Translations under genes and position numbers: made by a program
NCBI RefSeq assembly: GCF_900111565.1
Contig: NZ_FOIK01000001.1
Location: forward strand, 1,953,309 to 2,017,308
Direction of reading: 5' to 3'
DNA from: Paenibacillus sp. NFR01
GTDB taxonomy: Bacteria > Bacillota > Bacilli > Paenibacillales > Paenibacillaceae
Length of the DNA: 64,000 nucleotides
The notes under the pieces: model-generated
Seen by the model: the letters and a program-made list of their open reading frames with translations, nothing else
Told to the model about the DNA's origin: nothing
Databases searched by the model: none
In this document: positions 24,404-32,103 of the stretch, piece by piece
How the letters are laid out: every line of letters begins with the position of its first letter
Position numbering within the stretch: position 1 is the stretch's first letter

Positions 24404-26254
24404 TTATTCGCCGCCAGCCAGCGAACTGCGTCCATGCACCAAGTCGCTGTACAATCCGCCCTGCCGCAGCAGCTCCTCATGGGTTCCCTGCTGGACCAGC
24501 CTCCCGCCCTTCAACACCAGAATGCGGTCTGCTGCGCGAATCGTGCCCAGCCGGTGGGCGATGACGAAGCTGGTTCTGCCTTTCATCAGCGTCTGCAGCC
24601 CTTCCTGGATTTTGATTTCCGTCACGGTATCGATGCTGCTGGTCGCTTCGTCCAATACCAGCATCGACGGGTTGGCGAGTATTGCCCGGGCAATGGCCAA
24701 TAGCTGCTTCTGTCCCTGGCTGATGCCGCTGCCGTCCACGGAGAGCATCCGGTCATAGCCGCCTCGCATCCGCATAATAAAAGCGTGGGCGTTGGCCAGC
24801 TTCGCCGCTTCCTCCACTTCTTCATCCGTCGCGTCCAATCGGCCGTAGCGGATATTTTCGCGGACCGTGCCCTTGAAGAGAAACGTCTCCTGTAGTACAA
24901 AAGCGGTATGGCTGCGCAGGCTCTCCCGGCGGATCGTCTTCATGTCCCGGCCATCCAGCGTAATTTCGCCCTGATTCGGCTCGTAGAAGCGCGATAGCAG
25001 GCCGATCAGCGTCGTTTTGCCGGCCCCGGTCGGCCCGACAAGGGCGATCATCTCGCCCGGCTTGGCTTCGAAGCTGATATCCTCCAGCGTATTTGCGGAG
25101 CCGTCGTAGGAAAAGGACACCTGCGAGAATTTCACCGCACCGTCCACCTGCTTCAGATCGACCGCACCCGTCTCGTCCTTCGCTTCCGTATCCTCGTCGA
25201 GCACCTCAAATACCCGCTCTGCCCCGGCAATCGCCGAGAGCAGCGTGTTCCACTGGTTCGCCAGATCGTTGAGCGGACGCGTGAACTGGCGGGTGTATTC
25301 GGTAAAAGCAATAATCACCCCGACCGTCACATGGCCGTGGATCGCCAGCAGCCCGCCGGCGCCGGCCACAATCGCAAAGCTCAGATTGTTCAGCCCGTTC
25401 ATCAGCTTCGGAATAAACCCGGAAATCGACTGCGCCCAGTAGCCGGAGAGCATGATCCGGACATTCCGCTCGCGGAAGCCGGCAAGGACGCGTTCTTCCT
25501 GCGAAAAAGCTTTAATGATCCGCTGCCCGCTTAGCGTCTCCTCAATGTAGCCGTTCAGTTCCCCGATGTTGCGCTGCCGCTCCTTGAACAGCGGCCCCGT
25601 CCGCCGCGTAATCCAGCGCATGCCCAGCGTCATCAGCGGCACGACGATAAAGGTCAGCAGCGTAAGCAGCGGGCTCAGCCACAGCATCACGCCGATGGTG
25701 CCGACCAGGGTCAGCACGCTGGAGAAAATTTGAATCGCCGAGCTGTTCAGCGTGGAGCTGATATTCTCGATGTCATTGGTCAGCCGGCTCATGATTTCGC
25801 CCTGCTGCCTACGGTTGAAGAAGGAAATCGGCAGCCGGTGCAGATGCGCGAACAACTGCGTCCGCATCCGGTATACCGTCTCCTGGGCAATTTCGATCAT
25901 CCAGATATTTTGCAGCCAGGAGCTGAGCGCGTTCAGCGCATATACCGCTCCCAGTGCTCCCAGATACATTCCCCACGCCCGCCCGCCCGGGCCTTCCAGG
26001 AAACGGTCCACGGCCCGGCTGATCAGATACGGACCCAGGAGACCCAGCGCCGAGCTTACCAGCACCATCGCAAGCACAAGCGCCAGCTTCGCCCGGCGCT
26101 CCGCCAGATAACTCCAGATCCGGCCCAGTGTGCCCCGCCAGTTCTTGGCCTTGGCCTTTGGTTTCCGGCCAGACGCGGAACCGAAGCTTCGCCCTTCGCC
26201 GAGCGTAAACTCTGGCCGCGGATGTTGAAACGGCTCAATGAGCGCCTTGAACAT
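24404..26254 (-). CDS. ABC exporter half-transporter, second subunit
   Basis: 616 residues with a six-helix membrane domain (about 70-340) and a C-terminal ATPase. Walker A is GPTGAGKTTL, the signature is ISQGQKQLLAIARA and Walker B is SMLVLDEATSSIDT with an intact catalytic Glu, followed by the H-loop VIAHRLGTI. An unusual N-terminal extension of about 60 residues (Lys/Arg-rich KPKAKAKNW) precedes the first helix. ATG at 26254 follows GGAGGGG and overlaps the partner gene by 20 bases. The signature has Gln instead of Gly (SQGQ), tolerated in some homologues. It probably forms a heterodimer with the next gene. Confidence 0.9.
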   Translation of the reverse strand: MFKALIEPFQHPRPEFTLGEGRSFGSASGRKPKAKAKNWRGTLGRIWSYLAERRAKLALVLAMVLVSSALGLLGPYLISRAVDRFLEGPGGRAWGMYLGALGAVYALNALSSWLQNIWMIEIAQETVYRMRTQLFAHLHRLPISFFNRRQQGEIMSRLTNDIENISSTLNSSAIQIFSSVLTLVGTIGVMLWLSPLLTLLTFIVVPLMTLGMRWITRRTGPLFKERQRNIGELNGYIEETLSGQRIIKAFSQEERVLAGFRERNVRIMLSGYWAQSISGFIPKLMNGLNNLSFAIVAGAGGLLAIHGHVTVGVIIAFTEYTRQFTRPLNDLANQWNTLLSAIAGAERVFEVLDEDTEAKDETGAVDLKQVDGAVKFSQVSFSYDGSANTLEDISFEAKPGEMIALVGPTGAGKTTLIGLLSRFYEPNQGEITLDGRDMKTIRRESLRSHTAFVLQETFLFKGTVRENIRYGRLDATDEEVEEAAKLANAHAFIMRMRGGYDRMLSVDGSGISQGQKQLLAIARAILANPSMLVLDEATSSIDTVTEIKIQEGLQTLMKGRTSFVIAHRLGTIRAADRILVLKGGRLVQQGTHEELLRQGGLYSDLVHGRSSLAGGE

Positions 26255-27992
26255 GCTGTGCCCCTCCAATCTGCGATTCGTGTATCTTCCGGTAGAGCGG
26301 TGAATGCTCAAGCAGCTCTGCATGCGTGCCCTGGGCAATGAGCCGCCCTTCATCCAGCAGCAGAATCCGGTCGGCGGACATGGTAGAGCTGATCTTCTGC
26401 GTAATCAGGAAGGTGGTGCAGGACAACTTCTTCAGCTCGTCCAGCAGCCGCCCTTCCGTGACCGCGTCCAGTGCGCTGGTGCTGTCGTCGAGAATCAGGA
26501 TCGCCGGCCTGCGCACCAGCGCCCGAGCGATGGTCAGCCGCTGCTTCTGGCCGCCGGACAGATTGACGCCCCGCTGCCCGAGCTGCGTCCCGTAGCCTTC
26601 GGGGAGGGCAGCAATCGTCTCGTGGATCTGGGCGGCAGCGGCGGCCTGCTCGATCTCCGCCTGCGAGGCATGCTCGTTGCCCCAGGCGATATTTTCCCGT
26701 ACCGAGCCGGTAAAAAGCAGCGCCTCCTGCGGCACATAGCCAATCGCCCGGCGCAGCCGTCCGACATCCCGGCTTCTGCTGTCCTCGCCGTCGATCCGAA
26801 TCACGCCCGTATCGGGTTCATACAGCCGGGGAATAAGGCTGACCAGCGACGACTTGCCCGAGCCGGTGGCGCCCATGATGGCTACCCGTTCGCCCGGCGC
26901 CGCGCTGAACGTGATGGCATCCAGCGCGGCGATATCGCTCTCCGGGTAAGCGAAGCCAACCCGCTCAAACGCCACGGCCCCGCGAATGGCTGCCGTTGTC
27001 TCTTTCGCCTCCGCCCGCGCAGCTTCGGCCGGTACCGACTCCGCAAAGCGGTCCCCGGCAGCAAGCACTTCATCCAGGCGCTGCGATGAAGCCAGCGCCC
27101 GCGAGAAGGTCGCCATGATTGAAGACAGTGCGGACATCGCGCCGATCGTGCGCAGCGAGTAGTTGATCACGGCTACCGTCTGGCCGATGGACGCATCGCC
27201 GGCAGAGATCTTGATCCGGCCGTACCAGAGCACGGCGACAATCACCGCATTGACGACCAGCGTAATGAGCGGAGCCGTCGTTTCCGTCAGCCGCAGCGCG
27301 GCGATGCTCGCTTTCATCAGGTCGCCGCCGGCTTTGCCAAACCGGCCGATTTCATGCGCCATCCGCACGAATACGCGAATCAGCCGCAGGCCGGTCAGAT
27401 TTTCCTGGATGACGCCGTTGACGTTATCCAGCCGGGTCTGGACGCCGCGAAACAGCACGGACGCCCTGCGCATCATCCAGAGGAGAAACAGCATTAGCGG
27501 AGGAAGGGCAACGACCAGCAGCAGCCCCAGCCGAACATGCACCACCAGCGCCATAATGACACTGCCGATGACGACCAGCGGCACGCGGGACATAAAGCGC
27601 AGCCCCATGAAGACGGTATCCTGCAGCTGGGTTACATCGCCCGTCAGGCGCGTAATCAGCGAAGAAGCGGCGAACCGGCTGAAGGCGTCATACGAAAGCG
27701 CCTGCACTTTTCCATACACCTTGTCCCGCAGGTCCAGCGCGAATCCCTGACTCGTATGGGCCGAAAAAAAAGAGCTCAGCACGCCTGCGCCAAACGCTAC
27801 CAATGCGCTTGCCGCCAGCACGCCGCCCCACAGCCATACCACCTGATTGTTCCCCGCCTTAATGCCCTCGTCGATCATTTTCGAAATTAAAAAGGGCTGC
27901 GAAAGCTCCACGGCCAGCTCGATCAGCATCATCGCCAGCGCCATGATCGCTGCAACCCTGTATTTATGCAGATAGGCTAACACCAGTTTCAT
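26235..27992 (-). CDS. ABC exporter half-transporter, first subunit with degenerate ATP site
   Basis: 585 residues with six membrane helices (1-310) and an ATPase. Walker A is GATGSGKSSL and the signature is NLSGGQKQRLTIARA. Walker B reads AILILDDSTSALDA, with Asp in place of the catalytic Glu, and the switch region reads LITQKISS with Gln instead of His. These changes are those of the non-hydrolysing site in heterodimeric exporters such as BmrCD or TM287/288. It is co-transcribed with the downstream subunit. Substrate (drug, lipid or peptide) is unknown. Confidence 0.9.
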   Translation of the reverse strand: MKLVLAYLHKYRVAAIMALAMMLIELAVELSQPFLISKMIDEGIKAGNNQVVWLWGGVLAASALVAFGAGVLSSFFSAHTSQGFALDLRDKVYGKVQALSYDAFSRFAASSLITRLTGDVTQLQDTVFMGLRFMSRVPLVVIGSVIMALVVHVRLGLLLVVALPPLMLFLLWMMRRASVLFRGVQTRLDNVNGVIQENLTGLRLIRVFVRMAHEIGRFGKAGGDLMKASIAALRLTETTAPLITLVVNAVIVAVLWYGRIKISAGDASIGQTVAVINYSLRTIGAMSALSSIMATFSRALASSQRLDEVLAAGDRFAESVPAEAARAEAKETTAAIRGAVAFERVGFAYPESDIAALDAITFSAAPGERVAIMGATGSGKSSLVSLIPRLYEPDTGVIRIDGEDSRSRDVGRLRRAIGYVPQEALLFTGSVRENIAWGNEHASQAEIEQAAAAAQIHETIAALPEGYGTQLGQRGVNLSGGQKQRLTIARALVRRPAILILDDSTSALDAVTEGRLLDELKKLSCTTFLITQKISSTMSADRILLLDEGRLIAQGTHAELLEHSPLYRKIHESQIGGAQHVQGAH

Positions 27993-28010
27993 CTCTCTCG
28001 CCCCGTTCGC

Positions 28011-28220
28011 TTATTCATAGAGCGCTTCGCGCAGCCGCGTGGACATCGTCGAAGCCTGTCCGCTTTTTAGGACCGCCCGCCTCAGCGCTTTATTGCTGCG
28101 TTCGAGTTCCGCCATTTCCGCCAGCATGTCCTCCATCAATGCTAAAAATTCCGGAGGGCAGCCTTGTTCTGCCTGCACAACATTCATTTTTTCTTTAAAA
28201 AACTCCGCTCTTTCGGACAT
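28011..28220 (-). CDS. Small hypothetical protein upstream of the ABC exporter
   Basis: 69 residues from MSERAEFFKEKMNVVQAEQG. A helical, charged middle (LMEDMLAEMAELERSNKALR) suggests a short coiled coil. ATG at 28220 has an AGGAA site, and a longer frame is not needed. It lies 18 bases upstream of the exporter genes on the same strand, so co-transcription is likely. No family is recognised. Confidence 0.6.
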   Translation of the reverse strand: MSERAEFFKEKMNVVQAEQGCPPEFLALMEDMLAEMAELERSNKALRRAVLKSGQASTMSTRLREALYE

Positions 28221-28361
28221 CTGTCGGTTCCTGCCTTTCAGCCATAGTCCCATTTATTATACCACATGTTTTCACTGGCGACTTTCGGCACGAATATGAT
28301 AATCTAGTAAGGTCGAATTTTTCGGAGAGCCGATGATACCAGCCGACAGGCGAAAGGATAG

Positions 28362-28937
28362 ATGGACGTGGCACAGTTGTTTTTCAAATATGGGGCAATG
28401 AACAGCGGCAAATCAATCGAAATTCTCAAGGTGGCGCACAACTATGAGGAACAAGGCAAGTCGGTGCTGATCTTTACGCCTTCCATCGATAACCGCGATG
28501 AGGTCGGATACATATCCTCGCGCATCGGACTGCGCAAACAGGCGATTCCGATTGACGAGACTACGGACATCTACGGAATCGTCAGCAGCAGCCTGCCGAA
28601 ACCCCACTGCGTGCTGATCGACGAATGCCAGTTTCTCCACAAGGATTGCATTCTCCAGCTGGTGCGGATCGTCGATGAATTGAACATTCCGGTCATGGCG
28701 TTCGGGCTCAAAAACGATTTTCAGAACAACCTGTTCGAAGGCAGCAAATACATGCTCATCTATGCGGATAAAATCGAAGAAATGAAAACGATCTGCTGGT
28801 TCTGTGAACGCAAGGCGACCATGGCGCTGCGCGTCGAGAACGGCAAACCGGTCTACAGCGGCAAGCAGATTCAGATCGGCGGAAATGAAGCGTATTACCC
28901 GGTCTGCCGCAAATGCCACAAGAACCCTCCGTTGTAA
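28362..28937 (+). CDS. tdk: Thymidine kinase
   Basis: Phosphorylates thymidine to dTMP in salvage. 191 residues: P-loop YGAMNSGKS (about 10-18), Walker [11 protein letters not shown], lasso region with YYPVCRKCH, and zinc ligands CWFCERK and CRKC. This is the small tetrameric type II family. ATG at 28362 is weakly preceded by a GAAAGGA site. It is a stand-alone gene followed by a long hairpin terminator. Confidence 0.95.
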   Translation: MDVAQLFFKYGAMNSGKSIEILKVAHNYEEQGKSVLIFTPSIDNRDEVGYISSRIGLRKQAIPIDETTDIYGIVSSSLPKPHCVLIDECQFLHKDCILQLVRIVDELNIPVMAFGLKNDFQNNLFEGSKYMLIYADKIEEMKTICWFCERKATMALRVENGKPVYSGKQIQIGGNEAYYPVCRKCHKNPPL

Positions 28938-28954
28938 TTTCCCACAAATTTTGC

Positions 28955-29026
28955 AAAAAAAAAAAAAAAAGCATTCCGCGCGCGGGTTAAGCCAATCTTT
29001 GCCCGTCGCTGCGGAATGCTTTTTTG
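28955..29026. terminator. Long bidirectional hairpin with a 16-base A/T run
   Basis: AAGCATTCCGC and GCGGAATGCTT arms flank a loop of about 30 bases. The plus strand ends in TTTTTT. The minus strand ends in an uninterrupted 16-base T-run (A-run 28955-28970). It serves tdk and the convergent small gene. Confidence 0.8.
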
Positions 29027-29042
29027 ATGTGTAAAATCTCGA

Positions 29043-29297
29043 TTATCTCAGGGCTTCCAGCGCCCTGTGTTCATTTTCCCTGCTGACAAAAATCTCGTGC
29101 TGCACCGCCGTTTTCCCGCCATAATGCGCCCGGTGCGTCGTGCCGCGGCTGCCGCCGCCGATGCGGGAACGATGCGGGATGCCGGCCGCAGCCAGCTTCT
29201 GCTTGACCCGGAAATATTGCCCCTGATCAAAGGTGGCAAGGATCAGTGTCCTCTCGCTTGGAATAAAGAAATGCCAGATGCTTTTCAAAACACTCAT
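29043..29297 (-). CDS. Small hypothetical protein, DUF2007-like
   Basis: 84 residues. After a hydrophobic start (VLKSIWHFFIP) comes ILATFDQGQYFRVKQKLAAAGIPH then a Gly/His-rich loop and HEIFVSRENEHRALEAL. That beta-helix-loop-beta-helix plan resembles DUF2007 or other putative signal-transducing domains. The 16-T terminator follows it. Family assignment is tentative. Confidence 0.55.
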   Translation of the reverse strand: MSVLKSIWHFFIPSERTLILATFDQGQYFRVKQKLAAAGIPHRSRIGGGSRGTTHRAHYGGKTAVQHEIFVSRENEHRALEALR

Positions 29298-29328
29298 CCG
29301 CGTCCCTCCTCAACCCGTGCGCTCCCTG

Positions 29329-29856
29329 CTACTCAATTTTGCTCGAGTACCGCTCCCGCAGCACATGGATATGGTGGCGTTCGTGGCCGATAATGAGGCA
29401 GGCTTTCGCCCGGACCGACATCGGGCCGCCGCAGACCGTTCCCATGCGCGTCCATGCGGATTCCGGCAGGCTGTCCAGCAGGGCCAGCGTCGATTCGCGC
29501 GCTGCTTTGTATTGGCGCAGAGTCTCAACAATGGACAACCGGTCAAACTCGGCATTGGCAGCATAATCTTCCTCATCATAGCAGGGCATATTCGCTTGCT
29601 CGCCTCTGGCAATCGCCAATAGCCGGTAGGACATGATCCGCTCATTGTCGGTCAGATGACCCAGCACGCCTTTGATGCTCCATTTTCCCGGTGCGTAGCG
29701 ATGTTCGGCTTCCGATTCTGATAATCCCGCAGCCCAAGCGTAGATTTTAGCGGTCTGCTCGCGCAGTAAATCGACAAGTTCGCCTTCCGCGGGCACCAGC
29801 GAAATGTACTTTTCCTGGCTTGGTTGATACTCATTTGACTCCGGACGATTGCTCAT
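29329..29856 (-). CDS. DinB-superfamily putative metal-dependent hydrolase
   Basis: 175 residues from MSNRPESNEY. DinB/YfiT-type four-helix bundle with likely metal ligands in GVLGHLTDNE (His) and GHERHHIHVLRERY (paired His) near the C-terminus. ATG at 29856 follows GGGGAGG. Members include bacillithiol-related transferases and unknown hydrolases. It is divergent from the agr-like operon. Its upstream promoter was not identified. Confidence 0.78.
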   Translation of the reverse strand: MSNRPESNEYQPSQEKYISLVPAEGELVDLLREQTAKIYAWAAGLSESEAEHRYAPGKWSIKGVLGHLTDNERIMSYRLLAIARGEQANMPCYDEEDYAANAEFDRLSIVETLRQYKAARESTLALLDSLPESAWTRMGTVCGGPMSVRAKACLIIGHERHHIHVLRERYSSKIE

Positions 29857-29930
29857 GAAATAGCCTCCCCATTTTCCAATTTTCATCAGAGCAGCTGGCG
29901 AAAGATGTAAAAACAAAGAATAAAATGTTA

Positions 29931-29959
29931 TTGTTGTATTCTAGTTCATTCGGTATAAT
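29931..29959 (+). promoter_or_regulatory. SigA promoter of the agr-like operon
   Basis: TTGTTG (29931-29936), a 17-base spacer and a perfect TATAAT (29954-29959). The predicted start near 29966 gives a leader of about 43 bases to the ATG at 30009 and excludes an earlier in-frame ATG at 29925. The AT-rich stretch just upstream holds AGAATA-N14-TATTCT, a possible regulator site. Confidence 0.65.
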
Positions 29960-30008
29960 ATTGGCAAGATTAACAAGATTTCATCCGTTTGCTACTGGGA
30001 GTGTAGGC

Positions 30009-30680
30009 ATGATTGATTTTGCTGTATTCGTAGTAATGTCGGTGCTGGAAAGCTCTGCGGTATTTTATCTGGCATTCAAAATATTCAAGATCGATCTGTA
30101 TCCCAAGGAGATTGTTTTTGCCGGAATAGTCATGGCCTTTATTTCTTACGTTTTGCGCAATACATACCAGTTGTCCGAAATAGATGTCATTGTTCAATTT
30201 GCTTTGATGATCTGCTTTATATGGCTTTTGTTTCGTATCCATTTATTTTACGCGATTATCATGACCGGAATGTGCTATCAGCTCTACATGCTGATTCAGT
30301 CATTGCTTTTTCTTCTTATGGAGTCTCTGGGCATTTCTGATTTTCGGTTCCATCATATTACCATCGGCATCTATCTGCTGCAGGTATTTAACGTTGCCGG
30401 AGCTTCTGGCATTGGTTACTGGGTCGGCAAGAGACGTAAAGGGTTCGACTTTATTCCGGATAAACCCGATGAGAAAATTCATATCGGAACCCAGGAGAAG
30501 GTTTTGTTTATCCTAAGTTTCCCTTCGGTGCTCGCCGTGTTGATTATGCTTCGCCTGGCGCAAAACAACTCCAAACTCTTTTTCTGCGTGCCATTGTTCT
30601 ATGCTTTGATCCTGTTCGGCTATTTGATTCTTTCAAATAAGAAGAACCGAGGTGATGATTTTGGACAACCTGGCTCTTAA
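30009..30680 (+). CDS. Polytopic membrane protein of the agr-like operon, no kinase domain
   Basis: 223 residues with about six to seven membrane helices (starting MIDFAVFVVMSVLESSAVFY; last at VPLFYALILFGYLIL). The tail is short and polar. Its topology recalls the sensor half of AgrC, but the histidine-kinase part is absent and the frame ends cleanly. ATG at 30009 has a GGGAG site. It overlaps the AgrB gene by about 20 bases, so the two are coupled. It may be a peptide receptor or a membrane antagonist of the downstream LytTR protein, as in streptococcal HdrM/BrsM. No family is securely recognised. Confidence 0.7.
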   Translation: MIDFAVFVVMSVLESSAVFYLAFKIFKIDLYPKEIVFAGIVMAFISYVLRNTYQLSEIDVIVQFALMICFIWLLFRIHLFYAIIMTGMCYQLYMLIQSLLFLLMESLGISDFRFHHITIGIYLLQVFNVAGASGIGYWVGKRRKGFDFIPDKPDEKIHIGTQEKVLFILSFPSVLAVLIMLRLAQNNSKLFFCVPLFYALILFGYLILSNKKNRGDDFGQPGS

Positions 30681-31185
30681 AATTTCACTCGCGATCAAAC
30701 GCAGCAATCCTGATGAAACCGCATCCGTTGAGGTTATGCAGTATGCGCTGGGAATCCTTTTGAATACGCTTATAACATTTATTTGTTCCATACTGATCGG
30801 ATTATTGCTTCATCAGTGGACCGCGACATTGCTCTTTTACATATGCTTCACCTTGCTTCGCATTTGTTCCGGCGGTTTTCATCTCAAAACTGCGCTGGCC
30901 TGCAATATTGTCACCACGCTGTTATGCACGGTTACTCCGTTCGCGTTTCACCCAACAGGCTACGTCCTGCTTGTTTTAAATATCTGTAGCTTGCTGATTA
31001 TGCTGCTTTTTGCACCAAATCCTGACTCCAATACTCATATTCCGCTCAGGTGGTTCCCAGCCCTGAAACTGACATCTATAGCATTCATTGGACTAAGCTT
31101 TCTGATTGGATCGTCTGTCATTGGATTGGCATTTTTTGTCCAGTCCTTAACAGTAATACCTTGGAAAGGGGGGTTCTCGCGATGA
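30661..31185 (+). CDS. agrB: AgrB-family peptide-processing membrane protease
   Basis: 174 residues with about five to six membrane helices. AgrB cleaves the C-terminal tail of AgrD and helps cyclise and export the signal. The catalytic His and Cys seven residues apart are seen in SGGFHLKTALACN, matching the His77/Cys84 spacing of S. aureus AgrB, with the conserved R upstream in FTLLRICSGGFH. TTG at 30661 is preferred because GAGGTGAT lies just upstream; GTG 30652 and ATG 30655 lie within that site. Its TGA overlaps the agrD ATG (ATGA). Confidence 0.88.
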   Translation: MDNLALKISLAIKRSNPDETASVEVMQYALGILLNTLITFICSILIGLLLHQWTATLLFYICFTLLRICSGGFHLKTALACNIVTTLLCTVTPFAFHPTGYVLLVLNICSLLIMLLFAPNPDSNTHIPLRWFPALKLTSIAFIGLSFLIGSSVIGLAFFVQSLTVIPWKGGFSR

Positions 31186-31301
31186 AAGCATACGTTGCCA
31201 AAAAAGCTTCTTCCGCTCTTCAAGCTTCCGCCCGTTTGTTTGCCACTGTTGCCAAGTTAGGGCTGCACAGCCCGGAAGCACCGAAGGAACTGCGGAAGTA
31301 A
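31182..31301 (+). CDS. agrD: AgrD-like signal peptide precursor lacking cysteine
   Basis: 39 residues: MKAYVAKKASSALQASARLF, then ATVAKLGLHSPEAPKELRK. The amphipathic N-terminus and the C-terminal PEAPKEL match AgrD, in which VPKEL-type tails are the AgrB recognition part. The Cys (or Ser) that normally forms the (thio)lactone about seven to eight residues before that tail is missing: Ala24/Lys25 stand there. The only nearby hydroxyls are Thr22 and Ser30. It is coupled to agrB (ATGA overlap). It may give a linear or otherwise closed peptide, or be inactive. Confidence 0.78.
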   Translation: MKAYVAKKASSALQASARLFATVAKLGLHSPEAPKELRK

Positions 31302-31322
31302 TTTAACAAGGATGGGGAAAAC

Positions 31323-31661
31323 ATGCGAGTCTTGCTAAACGACGGATCCTCCCTGGATATCAGGGAAGAAGAAATATTGTATTTTTCCAGTTACAAGAAT
31401 GCAATATTCGTCCATACGAAGGAAGGCGAATTTGTTCTCCCCACGACACTGTCGGATTTGCTGGCTGCTTATAAAGACAAAGGCTTTGAACGCCTTGACC
31501 GGAGCAATGTCGTCAATCTGTCGCAAATTACCAGCTTTGACAGTGAACGAAAGCTCGCGTTGTTTAACGATCAAGGCCAGTTCGCCACCGTTTCGGAATC
31601 CAATGAATCGCGGCTTAAGCGGTATTTGGCGGTCCGGAATCATGGCAAGCCCCCCCGGTGA
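31323..31661 (+). CDS. Stand-alone LytTR DNA-binding regulator
   Basis: 112 residues made almost entirely of a LytTR domain: IREEEILYFSSYKNAIFVHT, VLPTTLSDLLAAY, FERLDRSNVVNLSQITSF (the conserved F-x-R-xxRS-xxVN). No receiver domain precedes it, so it cannot take a phosphate like AgrA. GGATGGGGAAAAC lies before the ATG. It is the last gene of the agr-like operon, with the terminator over its stop codon. It probably controls its own operon and perhaps sda. Confidence 0.88.
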   Translation: MRVLLNDGSSLDIREEEILYFSSYKNAIFVHTKEGEFVLPTTLSDLLAAYKDKGFERLDRSNVVNLSQITSFDSERKLALFNDQGQFATVSESNESRLKRYLAVRNHGKPPR

Positions 31662-31690
31662 CTAAAGTCCCGGGGATTTTTCTTTTTCAC
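31653..31690 (+). terminator. Terminator of the agr-like operon
   Basis: CCCCGG and CCGGGG arms with an 11-base loop, then ATTTTTCTTTTT. It overlaps the LytTR stop codon. Confidence 0.75.
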
Positions 31691-31770
31691 AAAAAAAATA
31701 TTCTATTATTGCATAAATTCCATTCTTTGTAAAGGGTGATTCGCAGGGTGAATGGGAGCAGACGGTTTAC

Positions 31771-31799
31771 TTTCCAAATGGTACCATTTAATCTATATT
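31771..31799 (+). promoter_or_regulatory. Candidate sda promoter with a 14-bp palindrome
   Basis: TTTCCA (31771-31776), a 17-base spacer and TATATT (31794-31799). The spacer is mostly the perfect palindrome AAATGGTACCATTT (31776-31789), a likely operator. The predicted start is about 40 bases before the sda ATG. Confidence 0.5.
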
Positions 31800-31844
31800 A
31801 AACAGCGATTCTACTTATCCTATTTACAAGATGGAGGAGTCTAT

Positions 31845-32018
31845 ATGGACTATTATTTTCATCCTTCACCTCGCCCCTCATCCCTTGAACTTTTAAATGA
31901 CGAACAACTCCTTGACATTTATGAGCTTGCTGTCGAAGCGGAGGCCTCCCCTGATTTCGTAGAGATTATCAAAAGCATTCTCGCCGAACGGCAGTTGCTA
32001 ACGTCCGAGAACCGCTAG
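31845..32018 (+). CDS. sda: Sda-type sporulation histidine-kinase inhibitor
   Basis: 57 residues. The helical hairpin LLNDEQLLDIYELAVEAEAS then PDFVEIIKSILAERQL follows the Sda pattern (L-S/N-D-E-x-L-x-x-x-Y-x-x-A ... F-I/V-E-x-I ... E-x-x-R/Q). Sda blocks KinA and so prevents Spo0A phosphorylation when replication is perturbed. It has an extra N-terminal arm MDYYFHPSPRPSS. GGAGGAG precedes ATG at 31845. It lies tail to tail with spo0A and after the agr-like operon. Confidence 0.85.
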   Translation: MDYYFHPSPRPSSLELLNDEQLLDIYELAVEAEASPDFVEIIKSILAERQLLTSENR

Positions 32019-32048
32019 ACCGCCGCATCGTCCGGTAATTACATACAA

Positions 32049-32098
32049 ACCATTCTGCCCCGACGGCTGCATATCGGGTACGGAATGGTTTTTTTTGA
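32049..32098 (+). terminator. Terminator after sda
   Basis: AACCATTC and GGAATGGTT arms with inner CCCGA/TCGGG pairs, followed by a T-run of about eight. Confidence 0.85.
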
Positions 32099-32103
32099 AT
32101 ACA

